NCBI GenBank assembly: GCA_019638025.1
Contig: JAHBUO010000004.1
Coordinates: 54,944-118,943 of the forward strand
DNA from: Ignavibacteriaceae bacterium
Lineage (GTDB): Bacteria > Bacteroidota > Ignavibacteria > Ignavibacteriales > Ignavibacteriaceae
DNA length: 64,000 nucleotides
Direction of reading: 5' to 3'
Shown here: positions 51,911 through 61,091 of the stretch, piece after piece
Position numbering within the stretch: position 1 is the stretch's first letter
Layout of the letters: each line of letters begins with the position of its first letter
Notes under the pieces: model-generated
Database searches by the model: none
Seen by the model: the letters and a program-made list of their open reading frames with translations, nothing else
What the model was told of the DNA's origin: nothing
Program-made: the position numbers and the translations under genes

Positions 51911-53179
51911 TTAAGGGTTGAACGAAGTATTCAAAAGATTTCCCAACTCAGCCGAAATAATTTTTCTATCAAACCTTTTTATATAGCCAAAATCTGTATT
52001 AAAGCTATACGCTTTTTTAAAGAACTCCGCTCCGGTATCTGAATAATTAAATAACATGCCTGCATTTGATTTTTCAAGTATCGCTGCTATTTCTGTATTG
52101 TCATCACCGAAAGCTATAATCGGATTACCTGTTCGCAAATATTCAAATAATTTCCCGGGAAGATGTCTTTTCTCAGTAGCACAAACAAGAAGATAATCTG
52201 CGTTAAGCATTTCTTGAGGAACTTGTGAATAAGGGATAAATCCCATGTATTCAACATGTTCGTCTAAGCCGCAATCAGTAATGGATTGCTTAATTAAGTT
52301 GCTTACAGTACCTACGAATTTTAGTTTAAGTTTGTTCCCTTTTGATATCTCGGCTTTAACCTGTTCCCAAAAGGGGACGATGTTTTGATAATCAAAAATG
52401 TTGCCGGCATGAAGAATAATTTTTTCTTCTTTAACTGATTCTTTTATTATTGATGCAAACTCATCTTCAGAATATCCCCAATGAAGAATCTCATATTTAT
52501 TGCTTAATAACTGATATTTATTTTTGTAATCATCTCTCATTGATTCAGTAACAAAAATTGTTTTGGAGGATTTGCCGATTACTTTCTTTTCCAAATAATT
52601 ATCTATTAAAAGTGTTAGCGGATTTCTTTTGAAGTTCTTGTAATAAACTATATCAACCCAAGGGTCTATAAAAACCGGAAAGAAAGGAATATTAAATTTA
52701 TCACTTAATTTCATTCCTATCAGATGAGTTGAATGCGGCGGTCCTATTGTTACAATTGCATCGAATTTATTCTGCTCAAGAATTTCTTTCCCTTTCTTTA
52801 CGGCATAAGGATACCATCCGATTCTGGCATCCGGAACAAAGAGGTTCATCCTAATCCAAATCGATATACGATGCTTTAAGTCTTTATTATCAAGTGATAT
52901 CGTTTCAGAGGCGATTAGCGGACTATCTTTTTCTTTCCCAAGAAATTTTCGATATAAATCAAAAGGCTCTAATACTTTAGTTCTGAAAACTTCAACTTTC
53001 TCATCTATTTGTGAAGAAAGACTTTCATCTTTGTGAGAAAATGAATCATCGTTTATCGTTAATACAGTTGGCAACCAATTTGAGTCAGGGAGATACTTAA
53101 TCATTTGTAAGGGCCAGTGCGATGAGGCTTTTCCGGAAGGAGGCCAATAATACGTTATGAACAATACTTTTTTTGTCAA
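51911..53179 (-). CDS. Glycosyltransferase family 4
   Basis: A 422-aa GT-B fold protein of the GT4 type. The N-terminus has Tyr-Tyr-Trp-Pro-Pro-Ser-Gly-Lys-Ala, a typical glycine-containing acceptor-domain loop, and a Gly-Pro-Pro-His-Ser-Thr-His segment. The donor domain contains His-Ala-Gly-Asn-Ile-Phe-Asp-Tyr-Gln and a Lys-Leu-Phe-Glu-Tyr-Leu-Arg-Thr-Gly-Asn-Pro-Ile stretch that replaces the usual second glutamate motif. It overlaps the upstream methyltransferase gene by 4 nt. It lies apart from the two polysaccharide regions but probably serves the same purpose. Confidence 0.87.
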   Translation of the reverse strand: MTKKVLFITYYWPPSGKASSHWPLQMIKYLPDSNWLPTVLTINDDSFSHKDESLSSQIDEKVEVFRTKVLEPFDLYRKFLGKEKDSPLIASETISLDNKDLKHRISIWIRMNLFVPDARIGWYPYAVKKGKEILEQNKFDAIVTIGPPHSTHLIGMKLSDKFNIPFFPVFIDPWVDIVYYKNFKRNPLTLLIDNYLEKKVIGKSSKTIFVTESMRDDYKNKYQLLSNKYEILHWGYSEDEFASIIKESVKEEKIILHAGNIFDYQNIVPFWEQVKAEISKGNKLKLKFVGTVSNLIKQSITDCGLDEHVEYMGFIPYSQVPQEMLNADYLLVCATEKRHLPGKLFEYLRTGNPIIAFGDDNTEIAAILEKSNAGMLFNYSDTGAEFFKKAYSFNTDFGYIKRFDRKIISAELGNLLNTSFNP

Positions 53180-53775
53180 GCTTCTTTAACTCCAACCATC
53201 CTTATTACAATTGCTTCCCCTTGATGAAGTTCCCCTTCACTAAGATTAACAATCTCTTTTGAAAGTATTTCGTAATTCAATTTATTAAAATCAGTAACCG
53301 CATCTTCAAGAGAATAGAGAAGTTCAATATCTTTGGGTCCTCCGGAATTATACTTCAATTGCTCTTTAGCATAAGCTTCTAGTATAACTCTTCCACCTGG
53401 TTTTAGTGTTTTTATTACTTTAGAATGTACTGATTCACGAAGTTCTTCATCAAGATGTAGATAAATTAGCCCAACCGCATCATACATATCAAAATGAAGA
53501 ATAAGATTAATTAAATCTTCAACTTTATAATCAATCATACAATTATTTGCACGAGCAAGTTTTAGTGCTTTAATTTTAGCTTCTTCGCTCCAATCATAAG
53601 CATCAACTGTCCACCCGTTTTTAGCGGCGTAGACAGCATTACGACCTTCCCCTTCACCCAGCAATAACAATCTTCCCGGAGTTAATTTTGATATTTGCTC
53701 CTTGAAGAAGGCATTGGGCTCTGTTCCGTAAGCATATTCTTTGCTGCTGAAACGCTGATTCCATAAATCTTTCAT
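53176..53775 (-). CDS. TehB-like class I SAM-dependent methyltransferase
   Basis: A ~199-aa methyltransferase resembling TehB/thiopurine-type small enzymes. The N-terminus Trp-Asn-Gln-Arg-Phe-Ser-Ser-Lys-Glu-Tyr-Ala-Tyr-Gly-Thr-Glu-Pro-Asn and the SAM loop Leu-Leu-Leu-Gly-Glu-Gly-Glu-Gly-Arg-Asn-Ala-Val are diagnostic. I start at the ATG at 53775, because it gives the standard family N-terminus; a longer frame begins at 53826. Its stop overlaps the downstream glycosyltransferase start by 4 nt. Substrate unknown; a detoxification-type role is possible. Confidence 0.87.
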   Translation of the reverse strand: MKDLWNQRFSSKEYAYGTEPNAFFKEQISKLTPGRLLLLGEGEGRNAVYAAKNGWTVDAYDWSEEAKIKALKLARANNCMIDYKVEDLINLILHFDMYDAVGLIYLHLDEELRESVHSKVIKTLKPGGRVILEAYAKEQLKYNSGGPKDIELLYSLEDAVTDFNKLNYEILSKEIVNLSEGELHQGEAIVIRMVGVKEA

Positions 53776-53899
53776 TAAATCCCTATTATTATTGGTTTCT
53801 AAATTATTAATAAAAACAATAATCATGAAGAGAATTGTTTCATTACAGAATAATCAAAGTTACCTAAAAACAAGATTTAAAGAGGTGGAAGTATAAAAA

Positions 53900-54373
53900 C
53901 TAATTTTGCTTTTCTAGTGTCTCTTCAACGAAACTATTCAGTATTAGATTTGCTTGAGTTTCATTTCCTATGAGGTCTTTTAGTGTGGTTTTTTTTAGTA
54001 CTCCGTCAACAACTGATTGAACAGCTCTCCAGAGTGAGCGAATAGAACAATCAATACTGTTTGTGCAGATTGACTCAACACCGGCATGATCGTGGCAGAA
54101 GGAAGATTCAAATAATCTTCCTCCCAATTCCGCCAATACATCAGCAACTATAATTTCATTCGGTGAACGAGTTAGTTTATAACCACCGGCTTGACCACGT
54201 GAGCTATCAATAAAACCTCCTATTCGCAAAATCCTTAGAATTTTTGCTGCATTTGCTTGAGAGATTTTTTCAGCATTTGCTATCTCGGGTATTGTTAATC
54301 CGTTAGTAGAATTGCTTTGTGCAATCCGAAGTAAACATCGTAAACCAAATTCTTCTTGAGCGCTGAATTTCAT
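53900..54373 (-). CDS. Rrf2-family transcriptional regulator
   Basis: A 157-aa Rrf2/IscR-type repressor. The winged helix-turn-helix spans ~1-70 with Leu-Thr-Ile-Pro-Glu-Ile-Ala and Gly-Gly-Phe-Ile-Asp-Ser-Ser-Arg-Gly-Gln-Ala-Gly-Gly-Tyr. Three cysteines (Cys93, Cys103, Cys109) sit where IscR binds a [2Fe-2S] cluster, though the first spacing is longer than the IscR pattern. It is the last gene of the SUF operon, so it probably senses Fe-S status and represses the operon promoter near 60650. The regulatory link is inference. Confidence 0.9.
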   Translation of the reverse strand: MKFSAQEEFGLRCLLRIAQSNSTNGLTIPEIANAEKISQANAAKILRILRIGGFIDSSRGQAGGYKLTRSPNEIIVADVLAELGGRLFESSFCHDHAGVESICTNSIDCSIRSLWRAVQSVVDGVLKKTTLKDLIGNETQANLILNSFVEETLEKQN

Positions 54374-54390
54374 ATTTTATTAGTAAAATC

Positions 54391-54921
54391 TTAATTCTTA
54401 AATAATGGTATTTTCGAACCGCATGATTTTGCGTGTTCAACTTGAGCATATTGTTCAGGTGTAATTGATGGACCTTTTGCAGAACAATGCTGATTAAAAA
54501 CACTTTTTAATTTTTTTGCTATTTCTATATAAGTATAACCTTCAATTTCTAGCCTCGGGACAAAATGAAGCACTTCTCCATTCTTAAATAATGCAATACT
54601 CGGCGATGAAGGAGGATAATTTTTTATCATACTTCTTACTTTATCGACTGCATCTCGATCTTGTCCGGCGAAAACCGTAGTAAGTCGATCGGGAATAACT
54701 TCATTTTGCAATGCGAGAGCTACTCCGGGACGAGCACCACCGGCAGCACATCCGCAAACTGAATTAATAACTACAAGCACAGTTTTATCATCATTTACAT
54801 TCAAAGCATTTTCAACATCATCAGGGCTTCTTAATTCTTCGCATCCGACAGCTACTAATTCATCACGCATTGGTTGAACTGCCTCGACATCATACATTGG
54901 CGGGCGATTTATTGTGAACAT
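54391..54921 (-). CDS. BrxA/BrxB-family bacilliredoxin
   Basis: A 176-aa bacilliredoxin of the YphP/YqiW (BrxA/BrxB) family. It has the Cys-Gly-Cys active site (Cys56, Cys58) in Asn-Ser-Val-Cys-Gly-Cys-Ala-Ala-Gly and a Phe-Ala-Gly-Gln-Asp-Arg-Asp-Ala-Val motif. In Bacillus it removes bacillithiol from protein thiols. Here it is encoded between the sufT-like gene (25 nt) and the Rrf2 gene (17 nt), so it may protect the thiols of the Fe-S assembly proteins. Whether this organism makes bacillithiol cannot be seen in this window. Confidence 0.92.
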   Translation of the reverse strand: MFTINRPPMYDVEAVQPMRDELVAVGCEELRSPDDVENALNVNDDKTVLVVINSVCGCAAGGARPGVALALQNEVIPDRLTTVFAGQDRDAVDKVRSMIKNYPPSSPSIALFKNGEVLHFVPRLEIEGYTYIEIAKKLKSVFNQHCSAKGPSITPEQYAQVEHAKSCGSKIPLFKN

Positions 54922-54946
54922 TTTTATTCCTTATTTTTGTTAGTGT

Positions 54947-55267
54947 TTATAAAAATCCTAATTCAACAAGAGCTACTTCGCTCATCATTTCTTTACTCCA
55001 TGGCGGATTCCAAACTAATTCTACCTTTGCACTGTTAATACCATCAATACTTCTCAGTTTGGTTTCCACTTCACCAGGTAGAGTTCCGGCTACCGGACAC
55101 ATAGGAGAAGTAAGTGTCATCAAAACACGTAAATTTTTCTCAAGATCAAATTGCAATTCATAGATTAACCCCAACTCCCAAATATCAACCGGAATTTCGG
55201 GGTCGTAACAGGTTTTCAAAACTTGAATTGCTTTTTCATTTAATTCTTTAATTGTCAGTTCAGTCAT
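54947..55267 (-). CDS. SufT-like (MIP18/DUF59) Fe-S assembly factor
   Basis: A 106-aa DUF59/MIP18-type protein, which helps to mature [Fe-S] proteins in SUF systems. Cys-Tyr-Asp-Pro-Glu-Ile-Pro-Val-Asp-Ile-Trp-Glu-Leu-Gly is the typical start of the family, and Thr-Leu-Thr-Ser-Pro-Met-Cys-Pro-Val-Ala holds the conserved reactive cysteine. It starts 1 nt after sufU and precedes the bacilliredoxin gene. It lacks the N-terminal extension of larger SufT proteins. Confidence 0.9.
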   Translation of the reverse strand: MTELTIKELNEKAIQVLKTCYDPEIPVDIWELGLIYELQFDLEKNLRVLMTLTSPMCPVAGTLPGEVETKLRSIDGINSAKVELVWNPPWSKEMMSEVALVELGFL

Positions 55268-55268
55268 A

Positions 55269-55724
55269 TTATTCAGTTGTTACAATTTTGTTTTCATCTT
55301 TTAATGCTGAATGAAGTGTGTGCCATGCGAGACTCGCACATTTCACTCTTACAGGAAATTCTCTAACACCCTGAAAAACGGCAAGTTTTCCCAAATCGGT
55401 TAAGTCTTCATCTTCTGAAATTTTTCCGGTAACAAGATCATGAAATTTTTCAAACAGTTGTTCAGCTTCAGCTTTTGTTTTTCCTTTTACTATTGAAGTC
55501 ATTAGTGAAGCCGAAGACTTCGAAATAGCACAACCGTTTCCCTCAAACGAAATATCTTCTACCACATCATTATTCATTTTCACATAGAGATGAATATGGT
55601 CTCCGCACAGAGGATTTTTTCCTTCGGAAGAATTTGTAGCTGTTTCCAATTTTTTATAATTGCGCGGACTTTTATTATGATCGAGAATTACTTGTTGATA
55701 TAGCTCTCTTAGTTCATTGTTCAT
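55269..55724 (-). CDS. sufU: SufU-type Fe-S assembly scaffold/sulfur carrier
   Basis: A 151-aa SufU, which accepts persulfide sulfur from SufS. The ligand set Cys40, Asp42 (Leu-Cys-Gly-Asp), Cys65 (Gly-Asn-Gly-Cys-Ala-Ile-Ser) and Cys129 (Val-Lys-Cys-Ala-Ser-Leu-Ala-Trp) is complete and matches the SufU zinc-site geometry; the ~20-residue insert typical of SufU relative to IscU is present before Cys129. The start codon overlaps the last base of sufS, so the pair is coupled in translation. Confidence 0.95.
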   Translation of the reverse strand: MNNELRELYQQVILDHNKSPRNYKKLETATNSSEGKNPLCGDHIHLYVKMNNDVVEDISFEGNGCAISKSSASLMTSIVKGKTKAEAEQLFEKFHDLVTGKISEDEDLTDLGKLAVFQGVREFPVRVKCASLAWHTLHSALKDENKIVTTE

Positions 55725-56983
55725 TAGGCAAAAACCTCAAAAACTTTTTTAATAGATGAAGCTAGAAAATCTATTTCATCTTTGGTGTTATAAAATGCAA
55801 GAGAAGCTCGGGCTGTAGCCGGAATTTTGAATCTATCCATAATTGGTTGCGTACAATGATGTCCTGTACGAATTGCTATTCCTTCGAAGTCGAGGATTGT
55901 CCCAATATCATGCGGATGAACACCATCTAAAATAAAAGAAAAGACTGCTCCCTTATTTTTTGCGGTTCCTATGGGAGTCAGCTTTTCGATTTCTTTTAAT
56001 CGAAGTTCTGCATAATCAGACAATTCTTTTTCATACTCTTCAATTGATTTTATTCCAATAGAATTTATATAATCAATTGCTGCTCCAAGGCAAATTCCTC
56101 CGGAAATATTTGGTGTTCCCGCTTCAAATTTATAGGGGAGTTCGTTGTAAGTTGTTTTCTCAAAAGTAACCGAAGAAATCATATCTCCGCCACCTTGATA
56201 AGGGGGGAGCTCTTCAAGAAGTTTTTCTTTCCCGTAAAGAATACCTATTCCGGTGGGAGCGTAAAGTTTATGGCCTGAAAAAACGAGAAAATCACAATCC
56301 AATTCCTTCACATCGATTTTGTAATGTTGAACAGATTGTGCTGCATCAATCAAAACCGGAATATTGTATTGATGTGCTTTGTTTATTATATCTTTTATTG
56401 GATTTATCGTCCCAAGTGAATTTGATGCATGTACAATCGAAATAAATTTTGTCTTTTCTGAAATTAACTTTTCAAACTCTTCAAAAATTATTTCCCCATT
56501 ATCATTGATTGGGATTACTTTTAGTTTTGCATTTTTTCTTTGACAAAGCAATTGCCATGGAACAATATTAGAATGATGTTCAAGGTGGGAAATTATAATT
56601 TCATCATCTGCATTAATAAATTTTTCTCCAAAAGAAGATGCAATTAAATTTATCCCGTCAGTAGTTCCTTTAGTAAAAATAACTTCCGAAAGATACTTTG
56701 CATTAATAAACCGCATAACTTTTTCGCGGGCTTTTTCATATTCCATAGTTGCTTTTTGGCTAAGTAAATGAACTCCGCGATGAATATTAGAGTTTTGGAC
56801 TTCATAATATTCTCTCTCTTTATCAATCACAAATTTCGGTTTTTGTGTAGTTGCGGCATTATCAAGATAAACGAGAGGTTTTCCATGAATAAGCTGTTTC
56901 AGTATAGGAAAATCTTCACGTATTTTTAATACATCAAGACTACTTATATTTTTAACCGAATTTATAATAGCATCAGAGATCAT
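55724..56983 (-). CDS. sufS: Cysteine desulfurase SufS
   Basis: SufS takes sulfur from cysteine and gives alanine. It is a PLP enzyme of group II, 419 aa. The PLP lysine is Lys239 in Ser-Gly-His-Lys-Leu-Tyr-Ala-Pro-Thr-Gly, and the catalytic Cys377 lies in Arg-Thr-Gly-His-His-Cys-Thr-Gln-Pro. The Asp of Ile-Asp-Ala-Ala-Gln-Ser that contacts the cofactor ring is present. It lies between sufD (36 nt) and sufU (1-nt overlap) and is likely the partner of SufU. Confidence 0.97.
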   Translation of the reverse strand: MISDAIINSVKNISSLDVLKIREDFPILKQLIHGKPLVYLDNAATTQKPKFVIDKEREYYEVQNSNIHRGVHLLSQKATMEYEKAREKVMRFINAKYLSEVIFTKGTTDGINLIASSFGEKFINADDEIIISHLEHHSNIVPWQLLCQRKNAKLKVIPINDNGEIIFEEFEKLISEKTKFISIVHASNSLGTINPIKDIINKAHQYNIPVLIDAAQSVQHYKIDVKELDCDFLVFSGHKLYAPTGIGILYGKEKLLEELPPYQGGGDMISSVTFEKTTYNELPYKFEAGTPNISGGICLGAAIDYINSIGIKSIEEYEKELSDYAELRLKEIEKLTPIGTAKNKGAVFSFILDGVHPHDIGTILDFEGIAIRTGHHCTQPIMDRFKIPATARASLAFYNTKDEIDFLASSIKKVFEVFA

Positions 56984-57019
56984 AATTACTCTTTAATTTA
57001 CTCTAGTGATGAGCAATAA

Positions 57020-58330
57020 TTACTTCAATAATTTTTCTGCAAGCATTTCTTCAAGCTTATCTCTTACTTCACTTATAGAGATTGAATGAACAACATCGCT
57101 GGCAAATGCATAGATTAATGTTGTTCTTGCAAGTTCTTCGCTAAATCCACGCGAACGTAAATAAAACAATCCTTCTTTACTCAATTGCCCGATTGTAGCT
57201 CCATGCGAGCATTTAACATCATCAGCAAAAATTTCAAGTTGTGGTTTTGTGTCTACTACTGCATCATCCGAAAGAAGAATGTTTTTGTTTTCCTGAAATG
57301 CGTTTGTTTTCTGAGCATCTTTTCTTACCATAACTTTTCCGTTAAAGACTGCTCTAGATTTATCATCCATAACGCCTTTGTAAAGTTCATGACTGTTACA
57401 GTGAGGTTTTGCATGGTCAATAAGAGTGTGTGTATCAACTAACTGATTTTCGTGAGCAAGATACAATCCATTCAATGTGCACTCTCCCCCTTCATCGTTA
57501 AACCTGGCGTTAATATCACTGCGAGCAATTGATGCCCCAATGCTTACATTATACGAGGCATAGTTACTACTTTTTTTCAAGTCAACTTCAAGTCGTGATA
57601 TATGAAATGATTTTAAGTTTTCATCTTGCAGTTTGACATGCTCAACAATTGCATTTCCCTCTACTACTACTTCCGTTACAAGATTAGTAAAGTTAACATT
57701 TTCTTCAAGTGATTTGTGTATTTCTACTATCTTAACTTGTGCATTATTTTCGATAACAAACAAGTTTCTTGGATTAGTGATTATGTTTTCACCGGTAGCG
57801 GTTAAGTACAATAGTTGAATCGGTTTTTCGATTACTGCATTTTTTTCGACATGTACAAAAGTCCCTTCTTTAACAAATGCAGTACTTAAAGCAGTGAAGA
57901 TACTCGATTGATATGGAGCAAATCGTGAAAGATATTTTTCACAGATTGGAGAATTTTCTTTTAATGCCGCAGATAGATTTTTAACAGTCAATCCTTTAAT
58001 CTCCTTCGGAACTGACGATAAAGATTCATCATAGAACCCGTTTACAAAAACCAACGTTATAAAATCTTTTGTGCTGAACAAATATTTTTCGATCTGTTCC
58101 GGTTTTAGTCTAATAGAAACAGGTTGTCTAAAATTATAATTTAAAAGAGGTGAAATATTAGTGTATTTCCACTCTTCATCTTTAGTTGTAGGAAACTCAA
58201 GTTCTCTAAATTTAGACAGTGCATCTTTTCTAACCAGATGAAATTTTGATTTACTTTCACCGTTCAAACCTTCTTCAAACATCTTGAAGTTCGTTACATA
58301 CCAATTTTTTAATTCATTATTCAATGTCAT
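57020..58330 (-). CDS. sufD: Fe-S assembly protein SufD
   Basis: SufD is part of the SufBCD scaffold that builds Fe-S clusters. The protein is 436 aa and shows the SufB/SufD beta-helix core: Leu-Phe-Val-Ile-Glu-Asn-Asn-Ala-Gln and Glu-Cys-Thr-Leu-Asn-Gly-Leu-Tyr, Lys-Cys-Ser-His-Gly-Ala-Thr-Ile-Gly-Gln-Leu and Phe-Tyr-Leu-Arg-Ser-Arg-Gly are all in the usual order. It ends with the helical Ala-Phe-Ala-Ser-Asp-Val-Val segment. It follows sufC by 27 nt and leads into sufS by 36 nt. Confidence 0.96.
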   Translation of the reverse strand: MTLNNELKNWYVTNFKMFEEGLNGESKSKFHLVRKDALSKFRELEFPTTKDEEWKYTNISPLLNYNFRQPVSIRLKPEQIEKYLFSTKDFITLVFVNGFYDESLSSVPKEIKGLTVKNLSAALKENSPICEKYLSRFAPYQSSIFTALSTAFVKEGTFVHVEKNAVIEKPIQLLYLTATGENIITNPRNLFVIENNAQVKIVEIHKSLEENVNFTNLVTEVVVEGNAIVEHVKLQDENLKSFHISRLEVDLKKSSNYASYNVSIGASIARSDINARFNDEGGECTLNGLYLAHENQLVDTHTLIDHAKPHCNSHELYKGVMDDKSRAVFNGKVMVRKDAQKTNAFQENKNILLSDDAVVDTKPQLEIFADDVKCSHGATIGQLSKEGLFYLRSRGFSEELARTTLIYAFASDVVHSISISEVRDKLEEMLAEKLLK

Positions 58331-58357
58331 TTATATCATCCTTAATAATTGAAAAGG

Positions 58358-59125
58358 TTATTTCGCGGCTACAAATTCAGCTTCGTGTTCTTTTAACCAA
58401 TCGTAACCTTTTTCTTCAAGCTCAAGAGCAAGTTCTTTGTTTCCGGATTTTATTATTTTCCCATTTTGGAGTACATGTACGAAATCAGGCACTATATAAT
58501 TTAGTAGTCTTTGATAGTGAGTAACTACAACAAAAGCATTGTTTTCATTTTTAATTTGATTGACACCATTTGCAACAATTCTTAAAGCGTCTATATCAAG
58601 TCCTGAATCAGTTTCATCGAGAATACCGAGTTTTGGCTCAAGTACCGCCATTTGAAATATTTCATTTTTCTTTTTTTCGCCACCTGAGAAGGCTTCGTTT
58701 ACTGAACGACTTAATAATTCTTGTCTCATCTCCACGATAGGCATTTTCTTTTTCACAAGAGTTAAAAACTCCATCGCATCAAGTGGTTCTTGTCCACGAT
58801 ATTTTCTAATTTCATTGAGTGCGTTTTTCAAAAGATTCGTATTAGATACTCCCGGAATTTCTATCGGATATTGGAAAGCAAGAAAAACACCTTCTCTTGC
58901 TCTATCTTCGGGAGCCATTTCAATTAGATTTTTTCCTTCAAATAAAATTTCACCTTCTAAAATTTCATATTCTTCACGTCCGGCTAAAACTTGAGCAAGC
59001 GTACTTTTACCGGAACCATTGGGTCCCATAATTGCGTGAACTTCACCTTTGTTAACTTTTAGATTTATTCCCTTTAAGATTTCCTTGCCATTTATAGCAA
59101 CACGCAAATTTTTAATTTCTAACAT
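58358..59125 (-). CDS. sufC: SufC ABC-type ATPase
   Basis: SufC supplies the ATPase activity of the SufBCD complex. The 255-aa protein has Walker A Gly-Pro-Asn-Gly-Ser-Gly-Lys-Ser-Thr (34-42), the signature Phe-Ser-Gly-Gly-Glu-Lys-Lys-Lys-Asn-Glu, and Walker B Leu-Gly-Ile-Leu-Asp-Glu-Thr-Asp-Ser-Gly-Leu-Asp. The Gly-Glu-Lys-Lys form of the signature and the Thr-Asp-Ser after Walker B are specific for SufC. It follows sufB by 29 nt. Confidence 0.97.
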   Translation of the reverse strand: MLEIKNLRVAINGKEILKGINLKVNKGEVHAIMGPNGSGKSTLAQVLAGREEYEILEGEILFEGKNLIEMAPEDRAREGVFLAFQYPIEIPGVSNTNLLKNALNEIRKYRGQEPLDAMEFLTLVKKKMPIVEMRQELLSRSVNEAFSGGEKKKNEIFQMAVLEPKLGILDETDSGLDIDALRIVANGVNQIKNENNAFVVVTHYQRLLNYIVPDFVHVLQNGKIIKSGNKELALELEEKGYDWLKEHEAEFVAAK

Positions 59126-59154
59126 TTTATTTCCTTTAATATTAAACTTATTGA

Positions 59155-60600
59155 TTAACCGACACTTCCTTCAAGACTCACACTTAAAAGCTTTTGAGCT
59201 TCAACTGCAAATTCCATCGGAAGAACATTAAAAACCTCTTTACAATAACCATTAACAATCATATTTACTGCATCTTCAGTTGATAATCCTCTCTGATTCA
59301 GATAAAAGATTTGATCCGCACCAATTTTAGATGTAGTAGCTTCATGTTCAACAATAGCTGAAGGATTATTCACTTCAAGATAAGGAAAAGTATGAGCGCC
59401 GCACTGATCACCAATCAGCAAAGAATCACACTGCGAAAAATTTCTTGCCCCTGAGGCTTTTTTATTAACTTTAACTAAACCACGATAAGAATTGTTGCTT
59501 CTTCCTGCAGAAATTCCTTTTGAAACAATTGTACTGCGTGTATTCTTACCGAGGTGAATCATTTTTGTGCCTGTATCAGCTTGTTGCATATTGTTTGTAA
59601 CAGCTACCGAGTAAAATTCGCCTATTGAATTTTCTCCTTGAAGTACGCAACTTGGATATTTCCATGTGATAGAAGAACCGGTTTCAACTTGAGTCCATGA
59701 TATTTTGGAATTAATTCCTTTACACAATCCACGTTTAGTAACAAAATTATAAATTCCTCCGATGCCATCTTTATCACCGGCGTACCAATTTTGAATTGTT
59801 GAATATTTGATTTCTGCATTATCTAATGAAATAAGCTCAACAACCGCAGCATGAAGCTGATTTTCATCACGTTGCGGTGCTGTGCAACCTTCCAAGTAAC
59901 TCACATAACTGCCTTCTTCCGCTACAATTAGGGTGCGTTCAAACTGCCCTGTGTTTGCCGCATTTATCCTAAAGTATGTTGATAATTCCATCGGGCAGCG
60001 GACACCCTTCGGAATAAACACAAATGAACCATCTGTAAACACTGCAGAGTTTAACGCTGCAAAGTAATTATCTGTATAAGGAACAACTGAGCCGATATAT
60101 TGTTTAACTAATTCCGGATGCTCTTTTAAGGCATCACTCATTGAACAAAAAATCACCCCTTCCTCTGCCAATTTTTCTTTGAATGTTGTTGCCACAGAAA
60201 CACTATCAAATACTGCATCAACAGCAACACCGGAAAGTATTTTTTGTTCTTCTAACGGAATTCCGAGTTTTTCAAAAGTTTTTAGAATTTCGGGGTCAAC
60301 TTCATCTAAACTATTTAACGCTTTTTTCTTTTTGGGGGCTGAATAATAAACGATATCTTGATAATCAATTGGGGGAAAATTAACATTTTGCCAATTTGGT
60401 TCAGTCATTTTCTTCCAATGATTAAAAGCTTTTAATCTCCATTCGAGCATCCATTCCGGTTCTTCTTTTTTTTGCGAGATTAATCGGATAATATCTTCAT
60501 TTAAACCTTTTGGAGCTGATTCCGTCTCAACTTCGGTGACAAAACCATATTTATACTCACGATTCGCTAATTCTTCTATTTCATTTACTTCGGTACTCAT
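59155..60600 (-). CDS. sufB: Fe-S assembly protein SufB
   Basis: SufB is the main scaffold subunit on which Fe-S clusters form. It is 481 aa with a typical Val-Tyr-Tyr-Ser-Ala-Pro-Lys near residue 90, [15 protein letters not shown] and Tyr-Leu-Glu-Gly-Cys-Thr-Ala-Pro. The Cys-Asp-Ser-Leu-Leu-Ile-Gly and Glu-His-Glu-Ala-Thr-Thr-Ser-Lys-Ile motifs, which hold functional Cys and Glu residues, are intact. It is the first gene of the eight-gene operon (53900-60600) and lies downstream of the candidate promoter. Confidence 0.97.
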   Translation of the reverse strand: MSTEVNEIEELANREYKYGFVTEVETESAPKGLNEDIIRLISQKKEEPEWMLEWRLKAFNHWKKMTEPNWQNVNFPPIDYQDIVYYSAPKKKKALNSLDEVDPEILKTFEKLGIPLEEQKILSGVAVDAVFDSVSVATTFKEKLAEEGVIFCSMSDALKEHPELVKQYIGSVVPYTDNYFAALNSAVFTDGSFVFIPKGVRCPMELSTYFRINAANTGQFERTLIVAEEGSYVSYLEGCTAPQRDENQLHAAVVELISLDNAEIKYSTIQNWYAGDKDGIGGIYNFVTKRGLCKGINSKISWTQVETGSSITWKYPSCVLQGENSIGEFYSVAVTNNMQQADTGTKMIHLGKNTRSTIVSKGISAGRSNNSYRGLVKVNKKASGARNFSQCDSLLIGDQCGAHTFPYLEVNNPSAIVEHEATTSKIGADQIFYLNQRGLSTEDAVNMIVNGYCKEVFNVLPMEFAVEAQKLLSVSLEGSVG

Positions 60601-60643
60601 TTTCTTCCTTATTTTTCAGAATTTTTTGAAAAACTTCATCAAA

Positions 60644-60670
60644 CTTATACTATCTATACAAAAAAGTCAA
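60644..60670 (-). promoter_or_regulatory. Candidate promoter of the SUF operon
   Basis: On the minus strand TTGACT (60665-60670) is followed after 15 bp by TATAAG (60644-60649), 44 bp before the sufB start codon. The spacing is shorter than ideal. A TATA(A/G)/GATA/GTATA direct repeat lies between the two boxes and could be part of an Rrf2 site, but no clear palindrome is seen. The assignment is by eye. Confidence 0.35.
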
Positions 60671-60740
60671 GATTAAAGTTCCTCTGTTCGAAAGTTTCTT
60701 AAATATTTTTTAGAGAAAAGGGATTTTGGTAATTGAGATG

Positions 60741-61091
60741 TTATTTATTCAGATTTTCTTTCACTCGGAATTTCACAATAGCCGTAATCAGTTTAACAGG
60801 AAGAGGTTTATCAATGGGGAATTGAACTGCCCCCTTTGAACTTTTAAAAGCAGAGACTTCCTCTTTAAAAGCAGCTAAACCTGACGGAGCCGGGTAAAAA
60901 CCGATATGACTTTTGTATGCAGCAAAGTGAACTAAATTTCCATTTAGTTTATAAGTGGGAATGCCGTAATTGATAGCTTCAATTGCATTTGGCGCTGCTC
61001 TTAAAATAGTATTTCTTAGTTGTAAAAGCTTTTTCTGAATATCTTGGGGGAAGGTACTTATATATTCATCAATTGTGGAGATTTTGCTCAT
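60741..61091 (-). CDS. DUF1801 (iron-chaperone-like) protein
   Basis: A 116-aa protein of the DUF1801 family, whose members have a frataxin-like fold and are sometimes called iron chaperones. Visible family marks are Phe-Pro-Gln-Asp-Ile-Gln-Lys-Lys-Leu, Glu-Ala-Ile-Asn-Tyr-Gly-Ile-Pro-Thr-Tyr-Lys-Leu-Asn-Gly, Gly-Phe-Tyr-Pro-Ala-Pro-Ser-Gly and Lys-Gly-Ala-Val-Gln-Phe-Pro. It overlaps the upstream membrane protein gene by 4 nt (ATGA). It is next to the SUF operon but separated by its promoter region, so an iron role is only suggestive. Confidence 0.88.
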   Translation of the reverse strand: MSKISTIDEYISTFPQDIQKKLLQLRNTILRAAPNAIEAINYGIPTYKLNGNLVHFAAYKSHIGFYPAPSGLAAFKEEVSAFKSSKGAVQFPIDKPLPVKLITAIVKFRVKENLNK

